Positions 1 to 10,898 of a stretch of 16,697 nt of DNA are shown one piece after another. The DNA lies in NCBI GenBank assembly GCA_028565635.1, contig JAOXYB010023092.1, positions 1 through 16,697 on the forward strand, written 5' to 3'. The notes under the pieces are model-generated. The model ran no database searches and was not told the origin of the DNA. It worked only from the letters and a program-made list of their open reading frames with translations. Numbering within the stretch: position 1 is the stretch's first letter; each line of letters starts with the position of its first letter. Source of the DNA: Phoronis ovalis. Its lineage: Eukaryota; Phoronida; Phoronidae. The position numbers and the translations under genes are program-made.

Positions 1-899
1 TTATATAGGGATTTAAACTCAATTTTTAACAAAAATGAATTTAAAAATACAACAAGGGTCTAAACTTAGACTAATATATATATAGTATAAGAACACATTC
101 AATTCATTTCCCATTAGCTTCAATGGTAATACATCTTTTTGTAATAATTATATTAGACGTTCCAATGAAGTTTTCTTCTAGTCATAAATCAATATAGATA
201 TGTCTCTAGTCTACACTTGATTATCGTGCTGGCATTACCAAATATTTCTGCTATGCCGTATTGTAGACCACCTGGTGAGAAAATGTGGAAGCCGAACTGG
301 GAGTTAGCAAGTGCCCGGTACAAAAGAATCTTATTTCTGTATAAGAAAGCCATAAACCCTGATTTTTGTCATTTTGAGCGAAATTACATCCACACTTAAA
401 TAAAAATTGAACACCATGGCTAACTTCAAAGGAAAAGAGAGAAAAAACTCATTATATAGTTTAAGTACTCCTTTTTGTATACCAGCGAAATAAAGGCGTT
501 TGTTTTTTATAATTTGATTTATTTAGGTATATAACAAAAAGAGATACGTTTAGATGACAAAAAAATACAGACTAGATTGATGGAAAAATACCTAACGATA
601 AAAACACAATAAAATGACGAAAGAAAGAAAAAAAATAAGTGTACCAGTGTATCTACCAGTGTCTTATACCAAAACGAAGTAATAATGTCCTTAGAAAAAT
701 GAGATTAATATCTAAATATTGTGTTAGCCAATCTCGTATACAGACAAGTGGGACCTTTTATAAGCATCACGGTTAAGGCACAACAGCTGGACACACCCTG
801 AAATACTAATACCATACTTAGAGTTTATACATCCTAGCCATACTGTATGTTGCGAATTATGGAACGCGGCGGTATATTTCCCATTTCGCCATTACTTAC
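1..899. other. Partial intron 2 of gene A, no exon recognised
   Basis: By analogy with gene B, this stretch should lie inside the intron that follows the DRY exon of gene A. No counterpart of the DRYFAICH exon is present. Positions about 217-330 are less AT-rich than the surroundings and are open on both strands (183 nt plus strand, 165 nt minus strand at 189-353), but no protein family is recognised. Confidence 0.6.
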
Positions 900-999
900 C
901 TATCTAGAGCAATCACGGCCAGCGTGTTGACTGATGCACTAACAACCACACCTTGAAGGAAAGGAACGGTCTTACACACCACTGATCCAAATGGCCAGC
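900..999 (-). CDS. Gene A, coding exon 2: ECL1 and TM3 up to the DR of the DRY motif
   Basis: This 100-nt internal exon continues gene A. Its acceptor is TTTGCAG, ending at 1000, and its donor is GTAAGT, 899-894. Joined to exon 1 in phase 1 it completes S113 and reads W-P-F-G, then the TM3 cysteine (C121, C3.25, which normally pairs with an ECL2 cysteine). The TM3 helix follows and ends ALD plus two bases of the Arg codon of the DRY motif. The lack of an in-frame stop, the consensus splice sites, the phase match to exon 1 and the close match to 13992-14091 all support it. Intron 1 is 1971 nt (1000-2970). The exon that should supply TM4 to the C-terminus is not found in 1-899 and must lie beyond the left edge, so gene A is partial here. 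Confidence 0.9.
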
Positions 1000-2970
1000 C
1001 TGCAAAGTAGTTTTCAAATGTAATAATTAGATTTGGACATGCATGTACTAGGCATATTTTTATAAAAACAGCAACATTTTGGAATATCAGCTATTTCATG
1101 ATCAACCCACTTGAATTGGGTGACAACATAATTACTCCAAGCTTGAGTAAAGCTAACACATTTTCAATTCTCTTATACCTTTTCAGTAATTTTCATGTGG
1201 CTGATAAAGTTTACAAGTTTTTTTAAATAGCTTGTAATTGCTAAAAAACACGACTGGATTGCTAATTTAATTAAACCAACACTTAACATGTGGTGTTATA
1301 ATGAAATATGAACAGAACTATGACGCTCATAATATTATGTTACCTTAAAAATATACCAAATCTAACTAGGTGCTTTTTTAATAAGGTTTTTATGTATCTA
1401 TTTACTTGTTATACTATCTTTTCATGACCCATTTAAATAGATAATGGATGATTTCATGGAAATTATATCGCTTCCCTATGATATTTTATTACCACGATGT
1501 GTTTTTTTAAATTTTTTTATTACTGGTGATAACTTGAATTATTTGTTAACGCACACATAAGACAGGCTTTATATTAAGCACATGTAATATTCAAACATTT
1601 TGGTTAATCTATACAAGGTTCATTGAATTTACATGAAGAAAAAAATAGTTACAATAAAAATGATAACTTATCAAAATGAATATGTATAGCTTCAAGATTC
1701 AAGGTCAGTTAAGTTTAAACACATACATAAGATGGGACAAGATAATAATTTGGGTATATCAGACGAAGAAATGGCCAAAGCACACCTTATTTACCCTATT
1801 CATGTTTACTGACCATCAACCCGTCCAATTTCCAATCTTTCAACTTATTTTAAAATTAGTTCTGTTATAGCAGCCAATCCAACTAAGACATTGAAACATA
1901 ATTTCATTTTTAAGATTTTTTAAATGAAGAAAGATTGTACTATTTATCTCTTCAGTGATTTAGAACGCGTGATACAAGTAGTTGTGCAATGTCTAGTCAA
2001 CCCGAAATACACACTAGCGGACTACATGTGTATAACATGTTTATGCAAAACCCATTGTTTACGAATTTCTAATAAAAAAAAATATCAAAAGATTATATCA
2101 AGTAGAAACATTTGTTATCATCTGTAGTTCTCTGTAATAATTGATCAACAAGGAAGTTTTAAAAAAATAGTGTTTTTTAGTTCATTTTTTTGCCTTATTA
2201 GTACTAAAAGGTTTGGATAATTATATATTACATCCAATCGCACGGAAGAATGTGTATACAGAGAACCAATCGGTAACATTATATCATTTCAATAGCAATT
2301 TATTACTACTCATTAATATTTCATGAGGAAAAAACATCATACCAATGCAACCCATGATAACGTGTCATTTTTATTTGTATTGCGAGAGTTTTTTTAAATC
2401 ATATTTGCTGTAGGAGTTGTACAAATAAAAACATAGCTTTTTTTGCATATTAAAATATTCTGAAAGTAAGTTTTATATTGCTTTTGAAAATGTGCAACGG
2501 AGTCCGATTATGGAGTGCAGGTTAACATATGGGTTTAAGGTTTATGTAACTGGCAACAATAAGTCTTAAGGTGCAATTCGCAAGCATACCCACATTGATT
2601 CGTGGGTTTAATTAGGCTTTGTTGACTTTCTGATATGGTATGTTAACATTTTAAAGAAGATCTGCGTAACCCAATTAATTCAACAACTCAATACAGTTTT
2701 TCATTAATATCTGATAGATGTAATCTTTAAATTCCCTTTTATATATTGTGAGGTGAACAATGGCACAAAATCGATGGGTAAGAAAGTAAAATAGAGAAAC
2801 GAGAGAGAGATTTAATTTGCTGAGATTTTCGTGAAACGCAGCAACTGAATATCCCCGTTTAGTTAAGATACTCAGGGATTCCTCCTTTTTTACCACTCGA
2901 TAGTGAATCGAACTTTATCACATTAATTGTAAAGAAAATAGCTAATTGGAAATAAAATAGTTTTACTTAC
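1000..2970 (-). other. Intron 1 of gene A
   Basis: This phase-1 intron runs from GTAAGT (2970-2965) to TTTGCAG (ending at 1000). It is AT-rich with scattered short open frames on both strands that show no family motif, no bias toward coding codons and no consistent splice context. I see no RNA gene or mobile element in it. A 6-bp stem (acccac / gtgggt, 2588-2607) is the only small structure noted, and it is no more than expected by chance. Confidence 0.85.
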
Positions 2971-3307
2971 TTGTAAATAAGTTGTAAACCAAAGTGACTG
3001 GCAAGCACACAACAGAAACTAAAATGTCAGCAACCGCTAGATTAACCAATAAATAGTTTGTAACACTGTGCATGGACGTGTTCCTGTACACGACTCCAAT
3101 CACCATACAGTTACCCATTATCGCCAATATAAATACTGCTGCGTATGCCGCACACAATAAAACCATAACATGTATGGGTTTGCTAAACGTTTCATATCGT
3201 GTGTAGTTCTCTCCTGTGCTGTATGAAGCATAAGTTGTAAGAGCAGTTACGTTTTCCATCGGTTCACCTAAGAAGTACTGTGCCTTGTTAAAATCACTGT
3301 TTGACAT
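2971..3307 (-). CDS. Gene A, coding exon 1: N-terminus to TM2 of an orexin/NPFF-like peptide GPCR
   Basis: This exon encodes the extracellular N-terminus, TM1, the first intracellular loop and TM2 of a class A G-protein-coupled receptor at the plasma membrane. The ATG at 3307 is preceded in frame by a TGA (if the upstream sequence is unspliced), which supports this start. Residues 1-45 are hydrophilic and hold two N-glycosylation sequons (N19-V-T, N34-Y-T). TM1 spans about 47-71 and has the conserved GN pair (N66 = N1.50). A short loop with MHSVTNYLLVNLAVAD follows, in which D94 is D2.50, and TM2 ends with the CLP turn near residue 103. The frame stops soon after a strong donor (GTAAGT, 2970-2965), which leaves one base of a Ser codon. 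The next exon restores the frame with SWPFG, the usual ECL1 motif. The TNY-VNL-AD-L stretch resembles orexin and NPFF receptors. The ligand is not known. Confidence 0.9.
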
Positions 3308-3325
3308 AATGAATAAAATCTTATC

Positions 3326-3327
3326 CT
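3326..3327 (-). other. Possible splice acceptor in the 5' UTR of gene A
   Basis: The minus strand reads CATTACAG then GATAAG, with the ATG 18 nt further on. The preceding tract is only moderately pyrimidine-rich. If used, gene A would have a non-coding first exon upstream and the TATA-like box at 3513 would not be its promoter. An uninterrupted 5' UTR is equally possible. Confidence 0.2.
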
Positions 3328-3512
3328 GTAATGTTCAACGAATGAAATCATACTACATTCAACAGTTTATGCACTTCGGTACTCCGTTTCCATGGAAGCT
3401 GTATCTTCTCTGTTTCTAGCATTGAAGTGGAGATGGCTTTTCAAGTTGTGTATGTTTTAGTCATCTTCAATCATTTGAAATCCAATATATCCTTTTAATT
3501 TAGCTTTGTTCC

Positions 3513-3518
3513 TTTATA
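3513..3518 (-). promoter_or_regulatory. TATA-like box upstream of gene A
   Basis: The minus strand reads TATATATAAAGG here, which is close to an animal TATA box. It would place transcription initiation near 3485-3490 and give a 5' UTR of about 180 nt before the ATG at 3307. The AT-rich background makes chance matches common, so the assignment depends on position only. Confidence 0.28.
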
Positions 3519-3573
3519 TATACTTGTTGTACGAAGATGCCGACGAAATTAGTTGAATAATGACTTTGCAATT

Positions 3574-3582
3574 ATTGCATCA
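3574..3582 (+). promoter_or_regulatory. ATTGCATCA, C/EBP-ATF composite-like site upstream of gene A
   Basis: The nonamer matches the published core of the amino-acid response / C/EBP-ATF element (TGATGCAAT on the other strand). It lies within an imperfect 22-bp inverted repeat (3571-3592, attattgcat / atgcattaat) about 55-60 bp upstream of the TATA-like box. Function is only inferred. Confidence 0.2.
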
Positions 3583-5267
3583 ATGCATTAATTATAAATG
3601 GATACACGAACTTAATCTAGGTAATATATAAGGGACAAAATATTTTGATATAGGTTCCCGGTATAAATTGAAATGTCAAACAAACATGTACCAGTCTTGA
3701 TCTTCGAAATGATCATCAGATATGCAATTCTGTTAGCTTGTACTTATTCCATCAGCAAATGAATATTGCTGCATATCAGTGCCGATTCCAGCTTAACTGT
3801 TTTATCTGTAAACAAATAACATAAATAATACATAGAAGGTTCCAAAGCAATTAGTAGGATTGTCAGTGAGTACATCCCGTCAGTAACTGCTTAATGAGGA
3901 CGAATAAAGTTCAGCTTATGATTCGAACGGGAATCATGACGACTAGCAGGATGAAACGAAACTACACAGAATCGGATATATCTGTCCATTTAATATCATG
4001 AAATATTCGTGTATACTCATATTCTGGTTTTATAACGAACATCACTAAACATGTTATAAGTCACAACTTACGTTTACAGATACGACCCCATAATCCATTA
4101 TATATTATCTATTGAACACACTGGACAGAGTACTCGTCCTCTTGCTGACCACAAACTACCCCACGTATACATATAATGGTATGTTGTACTAGTATTGGTT
4201 AATATTTACTAGCCACATGCTTAAAGATTGAACGATAACATCTTTTATGCTGCATTTCTTATTATGTTATCTGATTTTCACGTCAACAGCCCGCATTGTG
4301 TTCTATTTTTATATCATACTTATAGTTACTTATAATTGTTTACTATAATAACAATGTAACATGTAAAACATACTGCATGTTCGATACGTGGGGCCTTGTA
4401 ACGTTTCTCTAATGTTATGAAGCACATTTCGTTCCGTCTAATTACCTTCCCAAGAATAATTTTTTCCAGTCTCCTGCTAGGTTGTATTGCTATAAATACC
4501 GAGGTAGTAGTTATCTTAAGAGTATGCGTTGCACTGATTGGATATACCAGCATGTTTTATATAGTTGATTATAGATAATAAAGATTTAATACAAATTAAA
4601 TAAATTGAAACTCATAAATTGTGCTCATTTATATATATTACAGTATGAATGCTAAAAATATCTATAATTTACAACAAAGCGAGGGTACTCCCATCAATAT
4701 ATTTTTTAAAGTCGTCACTTACATGAATCCCTGCAATAATCAATTCCATCTCCTTGTGTTTTATTTTCCTACAAGCTGGGCATTTTCTAAAAACGTGTTA
4801 TCACTTTTGTCTTTAATCAAAACTATTGAAATGTCCTGAATTCGTTGTTAGTTAATCAGGCAGGCGTTCTATAGTTCAAAATGATGAGTTGTATTCGAAA
4901 TGTTGTTAGCGATAATTGTGTCGTTACGCCAACTATGTCGACATATATAAAAATATACATTGGTAATCTTGTTCCACACAATAATTACTAATCAAAATGT
5001 TCAGACCAAACTTACCGTAGGTCATATTTATGCTAGGCGAGTCAATCTGAAGTATGCAATCAACTGTCAGCGGTTGGTAAAGCACTTACATACCGGATTT
5101 GTATTTAATTTTTTATATAATTGTACACAATTGACAGAAAAACTATCCAACCGTATATGACCTACATGTGCTTTTTTTTGTGTTAAACTTCATGTTTAAG
5201 TGATATAACCTCATAACCACACAGCATGATTTTGCTTTAAATACAATATACCCTATGATTATTTCAG

Positions 5268-5320
5268 CTGACAACACCACGGCAACACCACCTGTGGTTA
5301 CTGATAACCAATGCGACTAA
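5268..5320 (+). CDS. Speculative C-terminal exon on the plus strand
   Basis: A good acceptor-like tract (tatgattatttcag) ending at 5267 is followed by a frame reading DNTTATPPVVTDNQCD and a stop at 5318-5320. An AATAAA at 5328-5333 follows at once. The stretch is less AT-rich than its surroundings and contains an imperfect 11-bp repeat (caacaccacgg / caacaccacct). No upstream exon on this strand was found, and the Thr-Pro-rich peptide matches no family I know. It could be chance. Confidence 0.15.
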
Positions 5321-5378
5321 AACGTATAATAAATTAGTTATCCGTTAAGGAGGATGTCTCATGTTCACTCAAATGTAA

Positions 5379-5431
5379 GCATTATCTGGGACTAATATGT
5401 CTAAGTTAATTATATTAGTCCCAGGCATTAT
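5379..5431. repeat. 39-bp hairpin flanked by 7-bp direct repeats
   Basis: Perfect 13-nt arms (ctgggactaatat at 5386-5398 and atattagtcccag at 5412-5424) enclose a 13-nt loop. The unit is flanked on both sides by gcattat (5379-5385 and 5425-5431), which is like a target-site duplication. It may be a very small hairpin transposon or the remnant of one. Confidence 0.6.
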
Positions 5432-5830
5432 TAATGACTTAGTGGAATAATAAAATTAATCTATTCACCGAAATAGCATTTACATAAATATTACCACTTC
5501 AGTCAATTGTTTCGAGTCAAGCAAAAATTCCCATAAATAATGAATACCAAATTCAGCAATGCATGTCCAGAGTCAGATACTGGGGTACCTTGTGACAAGC
5601 TATCACCGTCGTGAAGAGTGACTTCTGGGTCAGCAAACATCAATATAGTCAATTGTACATGTGATCAACCGATAAACTTTGATTGCCCAGAGGTTGGAAA
5701 CTAGAAACTAAATATGTATGTGATCAACTTAATTACATTTCACATTTTTTGGTATAGTGCATTATGGGGGAATTAAAATATTCAACTGGAAATGGACCAC
5801 GTGATTTTCGCGAGTACAGTTCTCATATCA

Positions 5831-5866
5831 TATAGATTAGGAGCTAGTGGTAATTATAGATTAGGA
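5831..5866 (+). repeat. 12-bp direct repeat
   Basis: tatagattagga occurs at 5831-5842 and again at 5855-5866, with a period of 24 bp. The sequence between the copies is not itself repeated. Confidence 0.85.
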
Positions 5867-8424
5867 ATTATGGCACGGAAATAATTTCTGAGTTAAACAA
5901 TAGGAATCGCCACTGAGAAGGCGTTTAACGTACAACTACGCACCGGGCACGTATGACGTCGACGATAAAAATTACTGAAGAGACGAGAACTTAAGTAATC
6001 TACCGGTCACAGTTACACATAAAGAGGTACTATACGCGCCTAATGTGGGTGAGAAAAATCGACACCTTTCGTAAAGTAGTATAGATATGCGTTTTAAATT
6101 TCTGATTTTTTCTATATCTTTTAAAATTATATCAACATATTGCGGTCATGAAGGTGATCTATAACGAAGATGATCTATTTATTTTTTTATTTTTTTTTAA
6201 ATTTTTTAACTTTTTATTATTATCTCAATTGTGTATTCTAGAAGTAACAGGTATTTCAAAGAAATAATGTTTTAATTTTAATCTAGCTGTATGGAAATAA
6301 TACAATTACCTGTCAACTGTTTAGTAAACAATGAATTTATTGCACTGCATGGTTTGATGCTATCACGACTCCCAGGCCTGGCAGATAATGGCTAGAGAAA
6401 ACTAGATTTTTTAAATTCATTACTAGTGCAGTATAGCTGGAATAATAGCAAAATAGATATAGCGATCCACAAGTGTAAAGCCGGTATGTTTTTTTTCTTG
6501 TTATTACATGATTGTTGTGGTATTTTTTTTCCTGTCACTAAGTTTTGTTAATGAACAATCACGCATTTCCCTGAGCGATTAACGCTTGCATTCACAACAA
6601 AACGCTAAGGTGTGGGTTCCATTGGGTGTGGTTTGCACACTAACGAATCTATACATTACATACTGCAAGTAGACAGACAGGTAAAACTGTAAGCAACAAT
6701 AGGGCCCCTCTGAACTGCCCACAAGATCCCTTAATAGGCTATTTGTATCCGGGATATGTCTTTATTTATGCAAAATTCTGCCAAAATGGCAAACCTCGGC
6801 AGTACATGTTTGAAATAACATCCCTTTATTTATACGTTTAAAGTGACAATTTAATTATTCCTCGTCCTGTATCCAGTGACTTTGGATGTTGACTAGGATC
6901 GTTAAATTAAACATTCTCATACAGACCAGGTGTACAGACACAAGTTAACTTTTATTGAAATGACAATTAGTCTGCTTCGGACTCGTAACACTTTCAAGGT
7001 ATTTTTTGCATAATGTTTTAATTTTGTAAAATTAGAGTGATAATGTAGTGCTTTAACTATTCCACATTGCAGCTATACCAAATAATACTGCATAATTGGT
7101 GGATAACGCTTGCATTGATTGATATTTCAGGGCTGCGTATCGCGGGTGGCCATGTCTTACAACTACCCATACGCTTATATGCTCATATTTCGTACAGCTA
7201 GTCTAGGACACTCGCAGCTACAGTGACACTAGTATGCTTCACTATATAAGTATATATAAAGTATACTTTTTTTGCATACTAAACGATTATACAGTATTTT
7301 CTAAAATCTAACCTATCATTAAAAAATTGCTTTTATGATGGGAGCGACTATTAGAGCGGGAATGATATATATAATAACTTTTCTGTACTCCTGCATAACC
7401 TTTCAGCTAGCGATGATATCATGTGCGCGCGCAATTAATTAGGCTTATCTTTGAATGTTATGAAGTATTCTGCGACTGCCCTTTTAATCATTCGTTTAAA
7501 GACGTAATGTCTTTTTGAGTTACTTGAATTTGTCAATGACATAAAATATCTGAAAATAAATATTCCTATTCTAGTCAGTTCTCTAAATTAGCCGCATAAA
7601 TGGCTTGAAATTTTATCGCATATGTGATGCGCTGCATGTAGCATGTGCTTTTTTAGCTTCATGGTTCGTCATGTACGGCAGGTATCAGGTATGAAGCTAT
7701 AAGTCGCTATGTGACAGGTATTCAATGATGATAGCCAGTATATGCAACATTTGATCTCTGCTATTTTTCTTGCGGCTAATTCCAACTATCGATCATTCTG
7801 TTATTATTTTTCAAAGAATGGTTTCGATTATTTTTTTAATTTTCTCATTATTTATTTCATCATATTTTTATCTGTCTCTATAGGCCTCTATACCCTGCTG
7901 GGTAAGTCAATGCCATGATGACTCTCAGTACAGTGATTTTTTAACAAGTTCACACTCTACATTTCTTATGATGTGAAGTATTATAAATTTGTCCGGTAAT
8001 AATAAATTATCCATCTCTACACCACTAGGGTCAGCAGCTGCCCTACTACACATTATTTACGTACTAATTGTCGCCATTTTACTTATAAACTTAATTGCCA
8101 CAATGTCATATACCAAATTTTAAAGTTTAAATACTGTGTAAATACGTACATTATACCTCACCTCTTTATCACTTACCGTGCAAGGTTGTGTTTTTCCTGT
8201 TTGGTCAAATCTCGACAAAATATACCACAAAAAGTTTGGTTAAAAACCATGACGGCGATAAGATTTATGTTCCGTGTTATGGAATTACTAATGCTACTGT
8301 AGATACTATGAAATACAAACTATCAAATGATGAAATCGCTTTTGTGCCTTGAGATATGATATTTTTAATAAGATATTGATAGTTTGACGTATTATACTAA
8401 TTAAAACAGTGCTATTCATGCTGA

Positions 8425-8437
8425 TGTGTGTGTGTGT
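8425..8437 (+). repeat. (TG)n microsatellite
   Basis: A 13-bp alternating TG run lies in the intergenic region. Confidence 0.9.
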
Positions 8438-9323
8438 TTGAATTAATTTGTTTAGATATCTCCGAGGAGTTGGTACTATAGATGTAACTAAAATATAAAA
8501 AAATACAAAGAGATGTAGTAATGATAGTTTTGTGTAGATATATTAAAAGGGTGTTTTTCATAATTCTTCGTGTGTTGAAAAGAAAATCCTTCAGTGTTAG
8601 TTTTAGCTATACATTTAAAGATATTTTTAATTTTCGTTTTAAACTAAGTGTGCTTGATTCTATAATAATATACACACATCGATCTAAAATTAATTGAAAA
8701 TGGAACATGAGCGCCTATATTCACGTACAATATTGCTATGCAATACGAAATGCAAATGAACACAGCAATAATTATTGTAGGTGTACCGTGTTTATCCGAA
8801 ACAGACTTTACAAGTTTCCATTCAAGGGATTTTTTATTTAGCGTATTCTTAAATGAAGCAGAAAGTGAATTTTCAATATACGAAATCTTAAAATTGTCCT
8901 CACTGGGTTAAAAAATATATTAAAAACAAGGAACCTATGTTTATTGTTAATAGGGGCTTGTATTGAAGGTAAGGTCAGTTTTCCGGTATGATACTTTACA
9001 TCTTTTGTAAGTGTTCTTTTATTTCAAATCACATGTTGCATATAAAATGTATGTTGTGCATGTGTTCTTGAACTAGTTGTTTTCGATTTTGAATTCTTAG
9101 TACTTCTGCCATTGTTAACAAATACCTGACGTCGATAAAAATGGTTTCTAATTTGCTATGTATCCATCACGTACTTTTTAAAATTCAAGTCCCTTCATTA
9201 CCTAAAGCAAGTTTTCATTCCCATGCCATGCCATTATTCAGTGTTTCTCGATTGGTCATTTCATTTCGGCCGGTGTTCTGCCCCCAATGTTTATGCTTTA
9301 GTACTGTTTCAACAATTCATTAG

Positions 9324-9340
9324 ATATATATATATATATA
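9324..9340 (+). repeat. (AT)n microsatellite
   Basis: A 17-bp alternating AT run lies in the intergenic region. Confidence 0.95.
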
Positions 9341-10441
9341 AATTGGGCGCACAAAAAATAAGAAAATGTAACTTTGAGATCCCCTCGCGACATTTGTTTT
9401 CGCATATGTCAAAGAGGATATAACCACTTGAACACCTGTATGCGGTCTATGGTTTGATCATTACAGTTCTGTTTCTATCCTGTTCCTTCCAGTTCTATTT
9501 GAATCCCATCCCGTATCATTTCTGGCTAATCCCGTCATAGGCCTACTTGTAAAACGTTATTTATGATGATATTCTTTGTAAAGAGCTGTTTTACTAAAAG
9601 GCGTACAAAAGTATAAACGTGTTGGTTGTTCACTGTCTACCGAACATAACGGTTGAATAAAAGTGTGTGCCAATAAAATCATTTCCCACTCATCTCGTGT
9701 CACTCTGATATTTGTATGTTATTCTTGACATTTTTTAAAATAGAAAAAAAGGTGAATCATTTTCATCAGTGTGAGTGATATGGTACCTAACAATATTCTA
9801 AATTTCAAATAAACCGTTTTTGGAAAGTTCTTGTTTCGCAAATCGTCATATAAGTGTCCATTGCCGACCATAAACATTCGAATTCGCTCCACATAGATGA
9901 GTACAATTGGATCACACTGCTCATTTGAATGTGACCTTTAATTATCTCCTTCGTCATTGACTAAAATAATGATAATTGCGTTCGCCCGCGAACTCATCAT
10001 TTCTGCTACTTATCATGTGCTTAAATATCGAACTGGAACCTCGTTTGCATCCTTTGTGTGACGCAATGAAACATGTAAAAAAGATATTTAGCTTTCCTAC
10101 TTGCGACTGATACCCGCTGAGGCCACATCATGCGCTACAATAGACTGTACGGAATTTCAGTTATAAAGTGGATTTGCAAAACAGGAACTTGAACTTTTCA
10201 AAAAAAACAAGACATTCAAAAATTCTGAAATCCTGTTAGGTATTGCATCACTCACGCTGATAAAAATAGCTCATCATTTTTAAAGTAACATGTACATTTC
10301 AGGATGACACGGAAGAGTGGGATGTACTTTAACACTATTATATGTTCTTGGTTCACTAGGTCAGGGTCTGGTGTCCACTCCCTCAGTTGAGTAAATGATC
10401 CTAGCCCATTTCAAAGTACCTCATGAATATTCACATATCTC

Positions 10442-10461
10442 ATAATAATAATAATAATAAT
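10442..10461 (+). repeat. (ATA)n microsatellite
   Basis: A pure run of about 20 bp of ATA trinucleotides lies in the intergenic region. Confidence 0.95.
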
Positions 10462-10688
10462 GATAGGAGGAAATGCTATTGCCATTGTAAATAAATAATC
10501 ACATTGCATATATTGATAGCACGTGTCAATTGTGGTTAAGCATTGTGCAGCATGCACATTTAAGGAGGACTGGGGTTTTTTTCCATAATGATTGTAAATT
10601 TAAAACGAGACAGTGTAAAATACATCCACCAGATGTCGCCACTGTGAAACATTTTTTTGCACAACTATAATCGTTGTCATTGTTTCAC

Positions 10689-10898
10689 CCTAAATTTCAG
10701 AGCCTATAAATCATCACTATTTCGATTAAAATTTCATATTTAATAATTTCTTACCTCTTAAATTGTATATTTGTGGTAGCTTTGTTTATATAAACGAAGT
10801 TTCGATAAGATTTAAAATTTGAATTCAGAGGTAAGAAACTATAAAATATGAAACATTTAAACGATGTAAGCTGAGATTTATAGGCTCTGACATTCAGG
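10689..10898. mobile_element. Foldback (MITE-like) element with long imperfect inverted repeats
   Basis: The left arm begins tcagagcctataaatc at 10697 and runs to about 10758. The right arm, 10827-10890, ends gatttataggctctga. The outermost 16 bp are perfectly complementary, and a second strong block (cttacctct / agaggtaag) lies at the inner ends. Pairing continues with mismatches outward to 10689 and 10898. The loop of about 70 nt has no coding capacity. Non-autonomous DNA transposons often look like this. No target-site duplication was clear, so the true ends may lie further out. Confidence 0.65.

Larger units (their letters stand above)
3519..10688. other. Left part of the intergenic region, no gene recognised
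   Basis: This AT-rich stretch upstream of gene A holds only the small repeats and motifs listed separately and T-rich tracts (notably about 6170-6230). Open frames at 4326-4553, 4621-4839, 4960-5160 and 9141-9423 are short, AT-biased and without motifs or splice context. I regard them as chance. I found no copy of any receptor exon here. Confidence 0.7.

Noticed and set aside
2588-2607. Short hairpin acccac / gtgggt
   Set aside because: Only 6 bp of stem with an 8-nt loop and no flanking signal, which is expected by chance.
2675-2896. 73-codon open frame inside gene A intron 1
   Set aside because: It has AT-biased composition, no recognised motif and no consistent splice sites, and it lies wholly inside a well-supported intron.
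3918-3937. Stem atgattc / gaatcat with tRNA-like gattcgaac
   Set aside because: No acceptor stem, D arm or anticodon arm could be built around it.
9141-9423. Two overlapping plus-strand frames
   Set aside because: No domain, signal peptide pattern or splice context. The second frame runs through an AT microsatellite.
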